Source: Sphingobium ummariense RL-3
Lineage (GTDB): Bacteria; Pseudomonadota; Alphaproteobacteria; Sphingomonadales; Sphingomonadaceae
NCBI RefSeq assembly: GCF_000447205.1
Contig: NZ_AUWY01000126.1
Coordinates: 1-64,000 of the forward strand
Length of the DNA stretch: 64,000 bases
Direction: 5' to 3'
The position numbers were made by a program, and so were the translations under genes. Of the stretch, positions 1-10,134 are shown piece by piece. Position 1 is the stretch's first letter. Each line of letters begins with the position of its first letter. The notes under the pieces were generated by a model. That model was given only the letters and a program-made list of their open reading frames with translations. It had not been told where the DNA came from and ran no database searches.

Positions 1-2169
1 GAGCACCGCGATCAGCGCCGCCTCGGCGGGTTCGGGGGTGTAGGAAAGTGCGTCCACCCCGTTCGTGCTGAGCGAAGTCGAAGCACCCGGCTGAGCGTCA
101 GCGAAGCCCGCGCCACCGGTTGGCCTCGCCTCCGCTCGGCTGTGCCCTTCGACAGGCTCAGGGCGAACGGAGGAAAGACCCGGCATTTCCTTCTTCAGGA
201 TATTCGCCGCCCGCTTGTACCCCGCGAGCAGATTAACCCCGTCATCGGTCGCGACGAAAGATTGAAGCGCCTTCACCCGCGCAAGCAGGCGGACGAGATC
301 GTCCTCCCCGCCCAGCGCGAACACCGCGTCGATCAGGTCGTGACGGACTCCGGCTTCCTTCTGCTGGACCTTGAGGCGGTCAGTCAGGAACTCCGAAACA
401 TCGTTAGCTAAGCGCGCCGTGTCCGTCCGAGTGTATTTCCAAAGTCCGTTCTCTGACTTTTCGAACCACTCTCCAAAACCTTCCGACTCCTGAGTTTCGG
501 AGTCAAAATAGCGATCAATCAAATCTTGTCCGAACTCGTGGTCTTCAAAAGTCCGCCAATAAATGAAACTCCAAGCTGCTTCGTAAGCGACTTTAGCAAT
601 CGAAAACCTCAATAAGTTTTCCGAAGCCAAGGCATAGATTGCTATGGCGGCGCGCCGAAGCGCGAACGGATCTTTTGAGCCGGTCGGCTTAAGATCCCAT
701 GAGAAAAAGCCGAACAACGTATCCAGCTTGTCCGCCAAGCTCACCGCCACCGTCACCGGCGCGGTGGGCGTTTCGTCGCCCTGCCCGACCGGCTTGTAAT
801 GGTCGCGGATCGCGTCAGCGACGACGTCGGGCAGAGCCTCGGCGCGGGCATAGTAGCCGCCCATCACGCCCTGCAATTCGGGGAACTCGCCGACCATTTC
901 GGTGACGAGGTCGGCCTTGGCGAGGCGAGCGGCCTGTTCAGCGAGGTCAGCCAATTCCTCTTTCGTCATGCCAGCGGAAGCTGGCATCTCATTGCCTTCA
1001 GCGCCGGAAGAAGAAAGCGAGACCCCCGCTTTCACTGGGGTGACGGGAGAAACGATCCCCTCCTCCACCAGCCACCGTGCCAGCTTCGCCACGCGCTCCA
1101 CCTTGTCGGCGACGGTGCCGAGCTTCTCGTGAAAGGTGATGCGCGACAGCTTCTTCGCGTGGTCCTCCAGCCTGGTCTTCTTGTCCTGCTCCCAGAAGAA
1201 GCGGGCGTCGGAAAGCCGCGCGGCCAGCACCTTGCGGTTGCCCGCGACGATCGCCGCGCCGCCGTCCTTCGCGTCGATGTTCGCGGTGCAGATGAAGGCG
1301 GGCGCCAGCTTCCCCGCCGCGTCGCGCAGCACGAAATATTTCTGGTTGATCCGCAGGGTTAGCTGGATGACCTCAGGCGGCACCTCAAGGAAGGCCGGAT
1401 CGAAATCGCCCAGCAGCGGCACCGGCCATTCGGTGAGTCCCGCATTCTCCGCGACCAGCCCCTTGTCCTCGATGACGGTATAGCCATGCGCCGCGGCCGC
1501 CTCGGCGGCTTTCGTCTCGATGATCGCCTGCCGCTCCTGATGGCTGACGATGACATGGCAGGCGCGCAGCTTTTCGGCATAGTCGTGCGCGCCGCCGATG
1601 GTGATTTCGCCCGCATGATGGAAGCGATGGCCCAGGGTCGTATAGCCCGACCGGATACCCTCGATCTCCAGATCGACCAGATCCTCGCCCAGGATCGCAA
1701 CGATGCCCTGCAGCGGCCGCACCCAGCGCAGGCTTTCGGTCGTCTGCGACGCCGCGCCCCAGCGCATCGACTTGGGCCAGGGGAAGGCGCGGACGACGGC
1801 GGGAACGGCCTCCGCCAGCACCTGCGCGGTGGCGCGGCCGGGCTTATTCACCACGGCGAACCACACGCCGTCGCGATCCTCCAGCTGATCCTGCGTCAGC
1901 CCGGTCTTGCGCAGGAAGCCCTCCAGCGCCTGCGCCGGCGCGGAGGTGCGCGGTCCCTTAAACTCCTCGCTCACCGCCGCCGTCTCCAGCGGCAGGCCGC
2001 GCGCGATCAGCGCCAGGCGGCGGGGCGTCACGAAGCTGTCGATGCCCTGCGGCGTCAGGCCCGCCTTCGCCAGTTCCTCGGTGAACAGGCGCGCCAGATC
2101 ATCGGACGCCTTCAGCTGCATGCGCGCCGGGATTTCCTCGCAGCGCAGTTCGAGCAGGAAATCGGTCAT
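1..2169 (-). CDS. glyS: Glycyl-tRNA synthetase beta subunit (3' end outside window)
   Basis: Beta subunit of the alpha2beta2 class II glycyl-tRNA synthetase, which charges tRNA-Gly in the cytoplasm. The start ATG shares one base with the glyQ stop (TGATG), so the subunits are translationally coupled. The N-terminus ([14 protein letters not shown]) is canonical and 723 codons are read to the window edge without a stop. Three stretches are unusual. Residues about 376-402 are encoded by a palindromic repeat (966-1044). Residues about 667-704 lie in a second palindromic repeat (58-171) within the C-terminal domain. Residues about 504-583 are AT-rich compared with the rest of the gene. The frame stays open through all three, so the gene looks functional and longer than usual for the family. 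The stop codon is not in the window. Confidence 0.95.
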   Translation of the reverse strand, partial: MTDFLLELRCEEIPARMQLKASDDLARLFTEELAKAGLTPQGIDSFVTPRRLALIARGLPLETAAVSEEFKGPRTSAPAQALEGFLRKTGLTQDQLEDRDGVWFAVVNKPGRATAQVLAEAVPAVVRAFPWPKSMRWGAASQTTESLRWVRPLQGIVAILGEDLVDLEIEGIRSGYTTLGHRFHHAGEITIGGAHDYAEKLRACHVIVSHQERQAIIETKAAEAAAAHGYTVIEDKGLVAENAGLTEWPVPLLGDFDPAFLEVPPEVIQLTLRINQKYFVLRDAAGKLAPAFICTANIDAKDGGAAIVAGNRKVLAARLSDARFFWEQDKKTRLEDHAKKLSRITFHEKLGTVADKVERVAKLARWLVEEGIVSPVTPVKAGVSLSSSGAEGNEMPASAGMTKEELADLAEQAARLAKADLVTEMVGEFPELQGVMGGYYARAEALPDVVADAIRDHYKPVGQGDETPTAPVTVAVSLADKLDTLFGFFSWDLKPTGSKDPFALRRAAIAIYALASENLLRFSIAKVAYEAAWSFIYWRTFEDHEFGQDLIDRYFDSETQESEGFGEWFEKSENGLWKYTRTDTARLANDVSEFLTDRLKVQQKEAGVRHDLIDAVFALGGEDDLVRLLARVKALQSFVATDDGVNLLAGYKRAANILKKEMPGLSSVRPEPVEGHSRAEARPTGGAGFADAQPGASTSLSTNGVDALSYTPEPAEAALIAVL
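58..171. repeat. Sphingomonad palindromic repeat (RPEPVEG type) inside glyS
   Basis: Two inverted arms, 58-86 and 143-171, share the core GTTCG..CTGAG..GTCGAAG and could fold into a long hairpin. In the glyS frame the element reads through without a stop and encodes a segment containing VRPEPVEG, a peptide commonly produced when this repeat is translated. Related copies lie at 6081-6183 and 12550-12572. Confidence 0.8.
966..1044. repeat. Second palindromic repeat family inside glyS
   Basis: Arms GTCATGCCAGCGGAAGCTGG.. (966-991) and ..CTTTCACTGGGGTGAC (1019-1044) are imperfect inverted repeats of each other, separated by 27 bp. Similar repeats are dispersed in sphingomonad genomes. Here the element lies within glyS and is translated in frame as part of a linker between GlyS domains. 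Confidence 0.75.
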
Positions 2170-3041
2170 CACTCGGCCCACTTGTTATGCTCCATCCAGG
2201 CTTCGCAGCTGCCCCGCGCCATGTCGCGCACCTGCCCCATATAGCTGGCGCGCTCCTGCACCGAGATGACGCCGCGCGCCTGGAGGAGGTTGAAGGTGTG
2301 GCTGGCCTTGATCGCCTGTTCGAACGCGGCCAGCGGCACGTCATTGTCGATGCACTGCTGCCATTCGGCCTGGCAGTCGCGGAACCAGCGGAACAGCTTT
2401 TCGGTGTCGGCGACCTCGAAATTCCATTTCGACATCTGCTTCTCGTTCTCGAGGAAGACATCGCCATAGGTCACGCCGTGATCGTTGAACGCCAGGTCAT
2501 AGACGCTGTCGACGCCCTGGATGTACATGGCCAGCCGTTCGAGGCCGTAGGTCAGTTCGCCCGCCACCGGCTTGCAGTCGAAACCGCCCATCTGCTGGAA
2601 ATAGGTGAACTGGGTGACTTCCATGCCGTCGCACCACACCTCCCAGCCGAGGCCCCAGGCGCCCAGGGTCGGGCTTTCCCAGTCGTCCTCGACGAAGCGG
2701 ATGTCGTGCACCAGCGGGTCGATGCCGATTTCCCTCAACGAACCCAGATACAGATCCTGCAGGTTCGCCGGGCTCGGCTTCATGATCACCTGATACTGGT
2801 AATAATGCTGCAACCGGTTGGGGTTCTCGCCATAGCGGCCGTCGGTCGGGCGGCGGCTGGGCTGCACATAGGCGGCGTTCCAGGCGTCCGGTCCCAGGCT
2901 GCGCAGCGTGGTGGCGGGGTGGAACGTGCCCGCCCCGACTTCCATATCGAGCGGTTGCAGGATGACGCAGCCCTGCCGGCCCCAATAGGCGTGCAGGGTC
3001 AGGATCAGATCCTGAAAGGAAAGCGGCTTGCCTTCGGCCAC
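2169..3041 (-). CDS. glyQ: Glycyl-tRNA synthetase alpha subunit
   Basis: Catalytic class II subunit of the tetrameric glycyl-tRNA synthetase, binding ATP and glycine. The 290-aa length and N-terminus ([20 protein letters not shown]) are normal for GlyQ, as are the internal segments [20 protein letters not shown] and [14 protein letters not shown]. It precedes and overlaps glyS by one base on the minus strand, the usual bacterial order. No anomalies seen. Confidence 0.97.
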   Translation of the reverse strand: MAEGKPLSFQDLILTLHAYWGRQGCVILQPLDMEVGAGTFHPATTLRSLGPDAWNAAYVQPSRRPTDGRYGENPNRLQHYYQYQVIMKPSPANLQDLYLGSLREIGIDPLVHDIRFVEDDWESPTLGAWGLGWEVWCDGMEVTQFTYFQQMGGFDCKPVAGELTYGLERLAMYIQGVDSVYDLAFNDHGVTYGDVFLENEKQMSKWNFEVADTEKLFRWFRDCQAEWQQCIDNDVPLAAFEQAIKASHTFNLLQARGVISVQERASYMGQVRDMARGSCEAWMEHNKWAE

Positions 3042-3198
3042 GGACGGTCCTTGCCAATGGGATGTTTCTGGCCCGCGCCTTGGCGCAGGGCGGGCGAAGG
3101 GTCAAGGGAAAGGCGGCTTTTTTGAGGGTTAATCCCCTTGCCCCGCCGCCTCCGCGTCCCCATGGATGGCGCATGAGCACCCGACCGGCCCGCGCCCG

Positions 3199-4104
3199 AT
3201 GACCCGCCCCCTTCCGCGCTGGCTGATCGCCGGCCTGCTGCTGATCGGCGCCTTCGCGCCCGATGCCCTGGCCCTTGCCCGCCCTGCCTCTGCTTCCGCC
3301 TCACCGGCGCTGTGGCAGGTGAAAGATGCCGACACCACCATCTACCTGTTCGGCACCGTCCATGTGATGAAGCCCGGCATCGACTGGTTCCGTGGCGGCA
3401 TCCGACAGGCCTTCGACCGGTCGGACGAGCTGGTGGTCGAGATCGTGGAGCCGGACGATCCCCAGGCCATGGGCCAGACCATGGCCACCAAGGCGCTCAG
3501 CCGCGACGGGACCAGGCTGTCCGACCGGCTGGAACCCACCGCGCGGGAGAAATATCTCGCCGCGATGGCGGCCAACGGCCTCCCCGCGGAAACGTTCGAA
3601 ATGTTCGATCCCTGGATGGCGGGCATGATCCTGTCGGTCGCGCCGCTGGAGCGGCTAGGTTACCGCAATGACCTGGGCGCGGAAAAGACGCTGACGGCGG
3701 CAGCGAAGGCAGCGGGCAAGCCGGTCGATGCGCTCGAGACGGTAGAGCAGCAGATCGACTTCTTCGCCAACCTGCCGATCCCGCAGCAGGTCGCTTTCCT
3801 TAATGCCACAGTGGACGGCCTGCCGGATCTCGAAGGCGAGTTCGCCTCGCTGCTCGATTCCTGGCGGACAGGACAGCCGGAAAAACTGGCCGCGGAAATG
3901 AACGAGTCGCTCAAGGCCACGCCAGAACTGGCAAAGGTGCTTCTGCTCCAGCGCAATGCCAACTGGGCACGCTGGATCAAGGCGCGGATGGACAAACCCG
4001 GCACCGTCTTTATCGCGGTGGGCGCTGGCCATCTCGCGGGCGACGGCAGCGTCCAGGCGCAGCTCGACGCCATCGGCCTCCGCGCCAGGCGGGTGCCGAA
4101 ATGA
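3199..4104 (+). CDS. TraB/GumN family protein, first tandem copy
   Basis: Member of the TraB/GumN (PF01963) family of probable metal-dependent proteases of the envelope; substrate unknown. The N-terminus from 3199 (MTRPLPRWLIAGLLLIGAFA) is a signal peptide; an earlier in-frame ATG at 3166 adds 11 non-hydrophobic residues and is less likely. Family motifs are visible: LFGTVHVMKPG near the mature N-terminus and the C-terminal FIAVGAGHLAGDGSV with its conserved GxxH. The next gene is a paralogue; the stop overlaps an ATG (4101-4104), indicating a tandem pair. Confidence 0.85.
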   Translation: MTRPLPRWLIAGLLLIGAFAPDALALARPASASASPALWQVKDADTTIYLFGTVHVMKPGIDWFRGGIRQAFDRSDELVVEIVEPDDPQAMGQTMATKALSRDGTRLSDRLEPTAREKYLAAMAANGLPAETFEMFDPWMAGMILSVAPLERLGYRNDLGAEKTLTAAAKAAGKPVDALETVEQQIDFFANLPIPQQVAFLNATVDGLPDLEGEFASLLDSWRTGQPEKLAAEMNESLKATPELAKVLLLQRNANWARWIKARMDKPGTVFIAVGAGHLAGDGSVQAQLDAIGLRARRVPK

Positions 4105-4115
4105 GGGGCGGAACG

Positions 4116-4997
4116 ATGCGCCTGCTGGCGCGGCTGCTGGCCCTTCTCGCGCTATCTCTCGCAGCCGCTTGCAGCGACAAGGCGCCCGCACCGCCCGAGC
4201 AGGGCGGCCCCGCGCTCTGGCGCGTCCAACGCGGCGGTCTCGACGGCTGGCTGTTCGGCACCATCCATGTGCTGCCGAAAGGCGTGGCGTGGCAGACAGG
4301 CGCCATCACAGACGCCATGGGCAAGGCCGACCGGCTGGTGCTGGAGGCGGCCGACCTGCAAGACGAACAGAAGACGCTGATGCTGTTCGAGAAGATGGGG
4401 CGCTCCGCCGGCTTGCCGCCGTTGGAAAACCGTGTGCCGCCCGACGAAAGGGCCGCGCTCGACAAGGCGCTCGGTGACGGCGGCACCAGTTCGCAACAAC
4501 TGTCCGGCTATGAAAGCTGGGCGGCTGCCATGCTGCTCTCCGCCGCCGCCCAGCAGTCGCTGCACGTCAGCCAGGAAGAAGGCGTCGAGCCGGTGCTGAT
4601 CGCCGCCTTCAAGGCGAAGGGCAAGCCGATCGGCGGGCTGGAGACGGTGGAGCGCCAGTTCGGCGCCTTCGACACGCTGCCAGAAGCCGCCCAGCGCCGC
4701 CTGCTGGTGCAGACGGTGCATGAGGCAAAGGATATGAAGGGTCTCTACGACCGCATCCTCGACGCCTGGGTCAAGGGCGACATGGAGGCGATCGCAAAGG
4801 AGGACCAGCGCGGCGAGCAGCCCGACCCCATGGTTGAGGAAGCGATCCTGGTCGCCCGCAACCGCGACTGGGTGAAGGCAATCGAGGCGCTGTCCGGCCA
4901 TCCCTTCCTCGCGGTGGGCGCGGGGCACCTGACCGGCCGGGAAAATCTGATCGCCTTGCTCCAGGCCCGGGGATTCACCGTCACCCGCGTCCAGTAG
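4116..4997 (+). CDS. TraB/GumN family lipoprotein, second tandem copy
   Basis: Paralogue of the preceding gene, with the same LFGTIHVLPKG and FLAVGAGHLTG motifs. The N-terminus MRLLARLLALLALSLAAAC is a lipoprotein signal with lipobox LAAAC, so this copy should be membrane-anchored where the first is secreted. ATG 4116 is chosen because GAGGGG lies 7 bp upstream; an in-frame ATG at 4101 overlaps the previous stop and would add five residues. The paralogues have diverged clearly outside the motifs, so the duplication is not recent. Confidence 0.85.
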   Translation: MRLLARLLALLALSLAAACSDKAPAPPEQGGPALWRVQRGGLDGWLFGTIHVLPKGVAWQTGAITDAMGKADRLVLEAADLQDEQKTLMLFEKMGRSAGLPPLENRVPPDERAALDKALGDGGTSSQQLSGYESWAAAMLLSAAAQQSLHVSQEEGVEPVLIAAFKAKGKPIGGLETVERQFGAFDTLPEAAQRRLLVQTVHEAKDMKGLYDRILDAWVKGDMEAIAKEDQRGEQPDPMVEEAILVARNRDWVKAIEALSGHPFLAVGAGHLTGRENLIALLQARGFTVTRVQ

Positions 4998-5075
4998 CCC
5001 GTTCGCGTTCCTGACCGACCAGCGTCACATATCGGCGCTATCCATGCTTCGACTCACGCAAGGCAGGAGCGGTCG

Positions 5076-5321
5076 ATGAGCAAGCGCGGGGTTGAGTTCG
5101 CGAACGAATGGATTGCCGAGAATATCGGGGCCGAGCCTTATGATCCGGGCGACGCGGTGATCGCGGAGACGGTCGAGCGACTGCTGGAGGATGCTACCGA
5201 GGCCGGCGTCACGCGGGAAGAGATAGAGGAGGATCTGGGCGACCTCACCGATTTGATTGCCGACGCCTTCGACGAGGCCGCCGATGGCGATGCGGATCGG
5301 CTTGTGGACGAGGAGGACTGA
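5076..5321 (+). CDS. Small acidic protein, DUF768-like
   Basis: An 81-aa cytoplasmic protein, very acidic, especially at the C-terminus (DADRLVDEED). The opening MSKRGVEFANEWIAENI resembles DUF768 proteins of alphaproteobacteria, which begin with a similar MS.RG.xF...W motif; function unknown. It stands alone between the TraB pair and rplY. The assignment rests on the N-terminal motif and is tentative. Confidence 0.65.
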   Translation: MSKRGVEFANEWIAENIGAEPYDPGDAVIAETVERLLEDATEAGVTREEIEEDLGDLTDLIADAFDEAADGDADRLVDEED

Positions 5322-5434
5322 CGCGCGACAGCCCTTGCCTTTTGGCATGTTTCTGCTAGAGGCGCGCCTTCCCGCGATGGTCATCCCTGGAGGCGTGGCG
5401 GGAACTGGACACAATCTGCTTTTGGAGACACGCA

Positions 5435-6049
5435 ATGAGCGAGCAGCTTACGCTGTCGGCCGAGGCACGCAATCGGGCAGGCAAGGGAGCCTCCCGCGCT
5501 CTCCGCCGCGAGGGCCGCGTACCCGCCGTCATCTATGGTAACAATGAAGAACCCCTGTCGATCCACGTCGAGGAAAAGCTCCTCAACAAGCTGCTCGGCA
5601 CCGGCCACTTCTTCAATTCGGTCGTCATGGTCGAGGTCGGCGGCAAGGCCGTCCGCACCCTGCCCAAGGATGTCGCCTTCCACCCGGTGACCGACCGTCC
5701 GCTGCACGCCGACTTCCTGCGCGTTTCCGAACATGCCACCGTGCACGTCAACGTGCCCGTGCGCTTCGAGAATGAGGACGCCTCGCCCGGCCTGAAGCGC
5801 GGCGGCGTGCTCAATATCGTGCGTCACGATGTCGAACTGATCGTCGACGCGGCCGAGATCCCCGACGATGTCCTCGTCGACCTGACCGGTTTCGACGTCG
5901 GCGAATCGATCCACATCAGCGCGGTGAAGCTGCCCAAGGGCGCCAAGCCCGCGATCGAGGATCGCGACTTCACGATCGCCACCATTGCCGCCCCCTCGGC
6001 TCTGAAGAGCCAGGAAAGCGAAGCCGCTGCCGAGGCCGAGGGCGAGTAA
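5435..6049 (+). CDS. rplY: 50S ribosomal protein L25/general stress protein Ctc
   Basis: Long (CTC-type) L25 that binds 5S rRNA in the large ribosomal subunit. The 204 aa include the N-terminal L25 domain ([32 protein letters not shown]) and the C-terminal beta domain, ending in the Ala/Glu-rich tail typical of alphaproteobacterial forms. GGAGA lies just before the ATG. pth follows in the same direction, the usual rplY-pth pairing, separated here by a palindromic repeat. Confidence 0.96.
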   Translation: MSEQLTLSAEARNRAGKGASRALRREGRVPAVIYGNNEEPLSIHVEEKLLNKLLGTGHFFNSVVMVEVGGKAVRTLPKDVAFHPVTDRPLHADFLRVSEHATVHVNVPVRFENEDASPGLKRGGVLNIVRHDVELIVDAAEIPDDVLVDLTGFDVGESIHISAVKLPKGAKPAIEDRDFTIATIAAPSALKSQESEAAAEAEGE

Positions 6050-6080
6050 GCCCTTCGGCCCGCTTGATGCGGTTCTGCTC

Positions 6081-6183
6081 AACCCCGTTCGGGCTGAGCC
6101 TGTCGAAGCCCTGTTCTTCCATGAGGCCTGGCCTTCCCGGAAGAAAGAGGCGCCCTTTCGGCAGGCTCGGGGCGGACGGGGTT
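6081..6183. repeat. Sphingomonad palindromic repeat between rplY and pth
   Basis: Left arm 6081-6113 and right arm 6150-6183 are inverted copies of the same core found in glyS at 58-171 (GTTCG..CTGAGCCTGTCGAAG). The outer ends AACCCCGT and ACGGGGTT pair perfectly. The transcript could form a long hairpin between the two genes. Confidence 0.75.
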
Positions 6184-6205
6184 TTGCTTTATCTGGAGAA
6201 GGCTG

Positions 6206-6775
6206 ATGCAGATCTGGGCAGGCCTCGGCAATCCCGGTCCCCAATATGCGATGCACCGGCACAATGTCGGCTTCATGGCGGCGGACGTCATCGCCGACAT
6301 GTACCGTTTCTCCCCGCCGAAGAAGCAGTTCCAGGGCTGGGTGCAGGAAGGCCGCATCGGCCCCGACAAGATCGTCCTGCTGAAGCCCGCCACCTTCATG
6401 AACGAAAGCGGTCGCTCGATCGGAGAAGCGATGCGCTTCTACAAGCTGACGCCGGCGGACGTGACTGTCTTCCATGACGAGCTCGACCTCGCGCCGATGA
6501 AAGTCAAGGTGAAGCGCGGCGGTGGCAATGCCGGACATAACGGCCTACGCTCGACCGACGCCCATATCGGCCCGGATTTCCGCCGGGTACGGATCGGCAT
6601 CGGCCATCCGGGGCACAAGGACCGCGTGCACGACTATGTGCTGGGCAACTATCACAAGAGCGAGACAGACGCCCTGTCCGACATGCTGGGCGCAATCGCA
6701 GCGGAGGCCGAATGGCTGGCGAAGGGCGATGACGCCCGTTTCATGAACGAGGTGGCGTTGCGGCTGGCAGATTGA
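6206..6775 (+). CDS. pth: Peptidyl-tRNA hydrolase
   Basis: Hydrolyses peptidyl-tRNA released from stalled ribosomes, recycling tRNA. 189 aa, normal length. Diagnostic segments are WAGLGNPGPQYAMHRHNVGF with the catalytic His, LLKPATFMNESGRS, FHDELDL with the Asp that orients the His, and GGGNAGHNGLRS. It starts after GGAGAAGGCTG. It follows rplY, so both genes may be expressed from one upstream promoter. Confidence 0.96.
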   Translation: MQIWAGLGNPGPQYAMHRHNVGFMAADVIADMYRFSPPKKQFQGWVQEGRIGPDKIVLLKPATFMNESGRSIGEAMRFYKLTPADVTVFHDELDLAPMKVKVKRGGGNAGHNGLRSTDAHIGPDFRRVRIGIGHPGHKDRVHDYVLGNYHKSETDALSDMLGAIAAEAEWLAKGDDARFMNEVALRLAD

Positions 6776-6836
6776 TCACTCATGACCGACAGGGCATTGC
6801 CGCGAAGTGAATGTTTGTTAGCCTGACGAAGCTCAC

Positions 6837-7127
6837 TTGAATAGAACCCTTTACTACCTCGCGATCGTCACGTGCGCTGGCACGGCCTTCAGTTCGATTG
6901 GCGTTGCGTCGAGCGAAGATCAGCCGAAGAAAATAACGGAAAACTCGAGGCCGAACGCAGTTCAAGGCAGGGATGCACGTAAACGGGAACCACGACCGGG
7001 TGACTCCTGGCGCACATGCACCGATGCCCGAGCGGCCGGGACCGCACCAATTTATCGCGGTGAGCCAGGGTACAGCGAAAAGATGGATCGCGATGGCGAT
7101 GGGATCGCTTGTGAAATCCGCCCTTGA
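6837..7127 (+). CDS. Secreted excalibur calcium-binding domain protein
   Basis: A 96-aa protein with a signal peptide (MNRTLYYLAIVTCAGTAFSS) and a C-terminal excalibur motif: a Cys (TCTDARAAGTAPI) followed by YSEKMDRDGDGIACE, the DxDxDG..CE Ca-binding signature. The only in-frame start fitting the signal peptide is TTG at 6837. Function of such proteins is unknown; the domain suggests extracellular Ca2+ binding. It is convergent with the next gene. Confidence 0.75.
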   Translation: MNRTLYYLAIVTCAGTAFSSIGVASSEDQPKKITENSRPNAVQGRDARKREPRPGDSWRTCTDARAAGTAPIYRGEPGYSEKMDRDGDGIACEIRP

Positions 7128-7143
7128 TGGTCTGAACCTGCTT

Positions 7144-8160
7144 TCAAGCGTTATTATTTAACTGCCCCGCCAGCGCCTCCGCTGTCAGCGCGCCCGCGTT
7201 CATCGCCGGCGGCAGGGCGGGGTTGGTGCTGTGCCAGGTCGGCACCCATTTGTCGGGCAGGTTACCCCACATGTTGAGCTGTCCCAGCGCGTCGAACAGC
7301 CCCAGATATTGATGATAGGCGACCTCCGCGACATTCTCCGCGATCGGGCAGCCCAGGGTCACGACGTTCAACCCATGAACCCGGTCGGGCGGTAGCGACT
7401 GGATCGCATTGCCGATCTGCAACGCGCCTTTGCTGTGCCCGATCAGCAGCCCGAGCGGCCGCTCGCGATGCTCCATGATCGCATGGAGCACGTCCGATGA
7501 TCCCGATCCGGTGCGGAACACCGGCCCGCCATGCAGTGTCTTCGCTTCGGGCGTGGAAGCGGGCAAGGCGCGCCCGATACAGGCTGTCCGCGGCGCGAGA
7601 CTCGCGAGGCTGTTCTGCACCATGCTCTTGGCATGGAGATAATCGTACAGGCCAAAGCCGAACCAGCCGCCCATCCCCTGCAGGATCACGTCCGCCACGC
7701 CATAGCCCGGCACGATCGCCAGCACGGGCTTGCCCAGTGCCACCGATATGTCCCATGCCAGCGCCGCGCTGCCCAGCGCGGAACTGCCGACGCCGGTGAT
7801 GGTGGCGATCATCACCTGCCGCGTCTCTTCATAGGATGAGTTCAGGAACAGCCCTACATCCTTGTATTTATGGACATAGGGTGCCGTCGTGGCGTCGATC
7901 AGCAGCAGCGATCCTTCGGGATCGGCCAGCGCATTGAAATCGACGATGCGCGAAGGCAGCTTCTCTCCCATCGCCCCCGCCACATCGTCCTTGGCGCCTA
8001 GTTCGGCATTGAGGCCCGGCACGTCGTAGAACATGCCGTCCAGCGCGGTGTTGAACAACCGGCACGCCTCCACCGACGGTCGGACCAGCCATTCGGGCAT
8101 CTCGAACAGGCTGAGCGGCAGCGTGCTCTCGGGCGGCGGCAGATTGTCTCCGGCTGGCAT
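7144..8160 (-). CDS. Uncharacterised alpha/beta-hydrolase-like protein
   Basis: A 338-aa protein without a signal peptide. The segment LLIGHSKGALQIGNAI contains a GxSxG-like nucleophile elbow (GHSKG, with Ser at about residue 245), and the hydrophobic stretches around it suit a lipase/esterase core. Two Gly/Ala-rich hydrophobic segments (IATITGVGSSALGSAALAW and VLAIVPGYGVADVILQGMGG) could be membrane-associated. I do not recognise the family and make no substrate call. It is a single-gene transcription unit. Confidence 0.7.
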   Translation of the reverse strand: MPAGDNLPPPESTLPLSLFEMPEWLVRPSVEACRLFNTALDGMFYDVPGLNAELGAKDDVAGAMGEKLPSRIVDFNALADPEGSLLLIDATTAPYVHKYKDVGLFLNSSYEETRQVMIATITGVGSSALGSAALAWDISVALGKPVLAIVPGYGVADVILQGMGGWFGFGLYDYLHAKSMVQNSLASLAPRTACIGRALPASTPEAKTLHGGPVFRTGSGSSDVLHAIMEHRERPLGLLIGHSKGALQIGNAIQSLPPDRVHGLNVVTLGCPIAENVAEVAYHQYLGLFDALGQLNMWGNLPDKWVPTWHSTNPALPPAMNAGALTAEALAGQLNNNA

Positions 8161-8218
8161 GATCGGTCTCCTTCAAGGGACAAGGGATCATAGCAGTTTC
8201 TGTCGCGACGCGGCGTGA

Positions 8219-10042
<1,824 letters not shown>

Positions 10043-10134
10043 TTTCGCACCTGCAAAAGCTTACCGGCGAGCAACAGAGCAGCAATGAGGTTACGCTAGG
10101 GCAGGCGGCCTTCCGTCCAGCTCCAAAGGATGCC

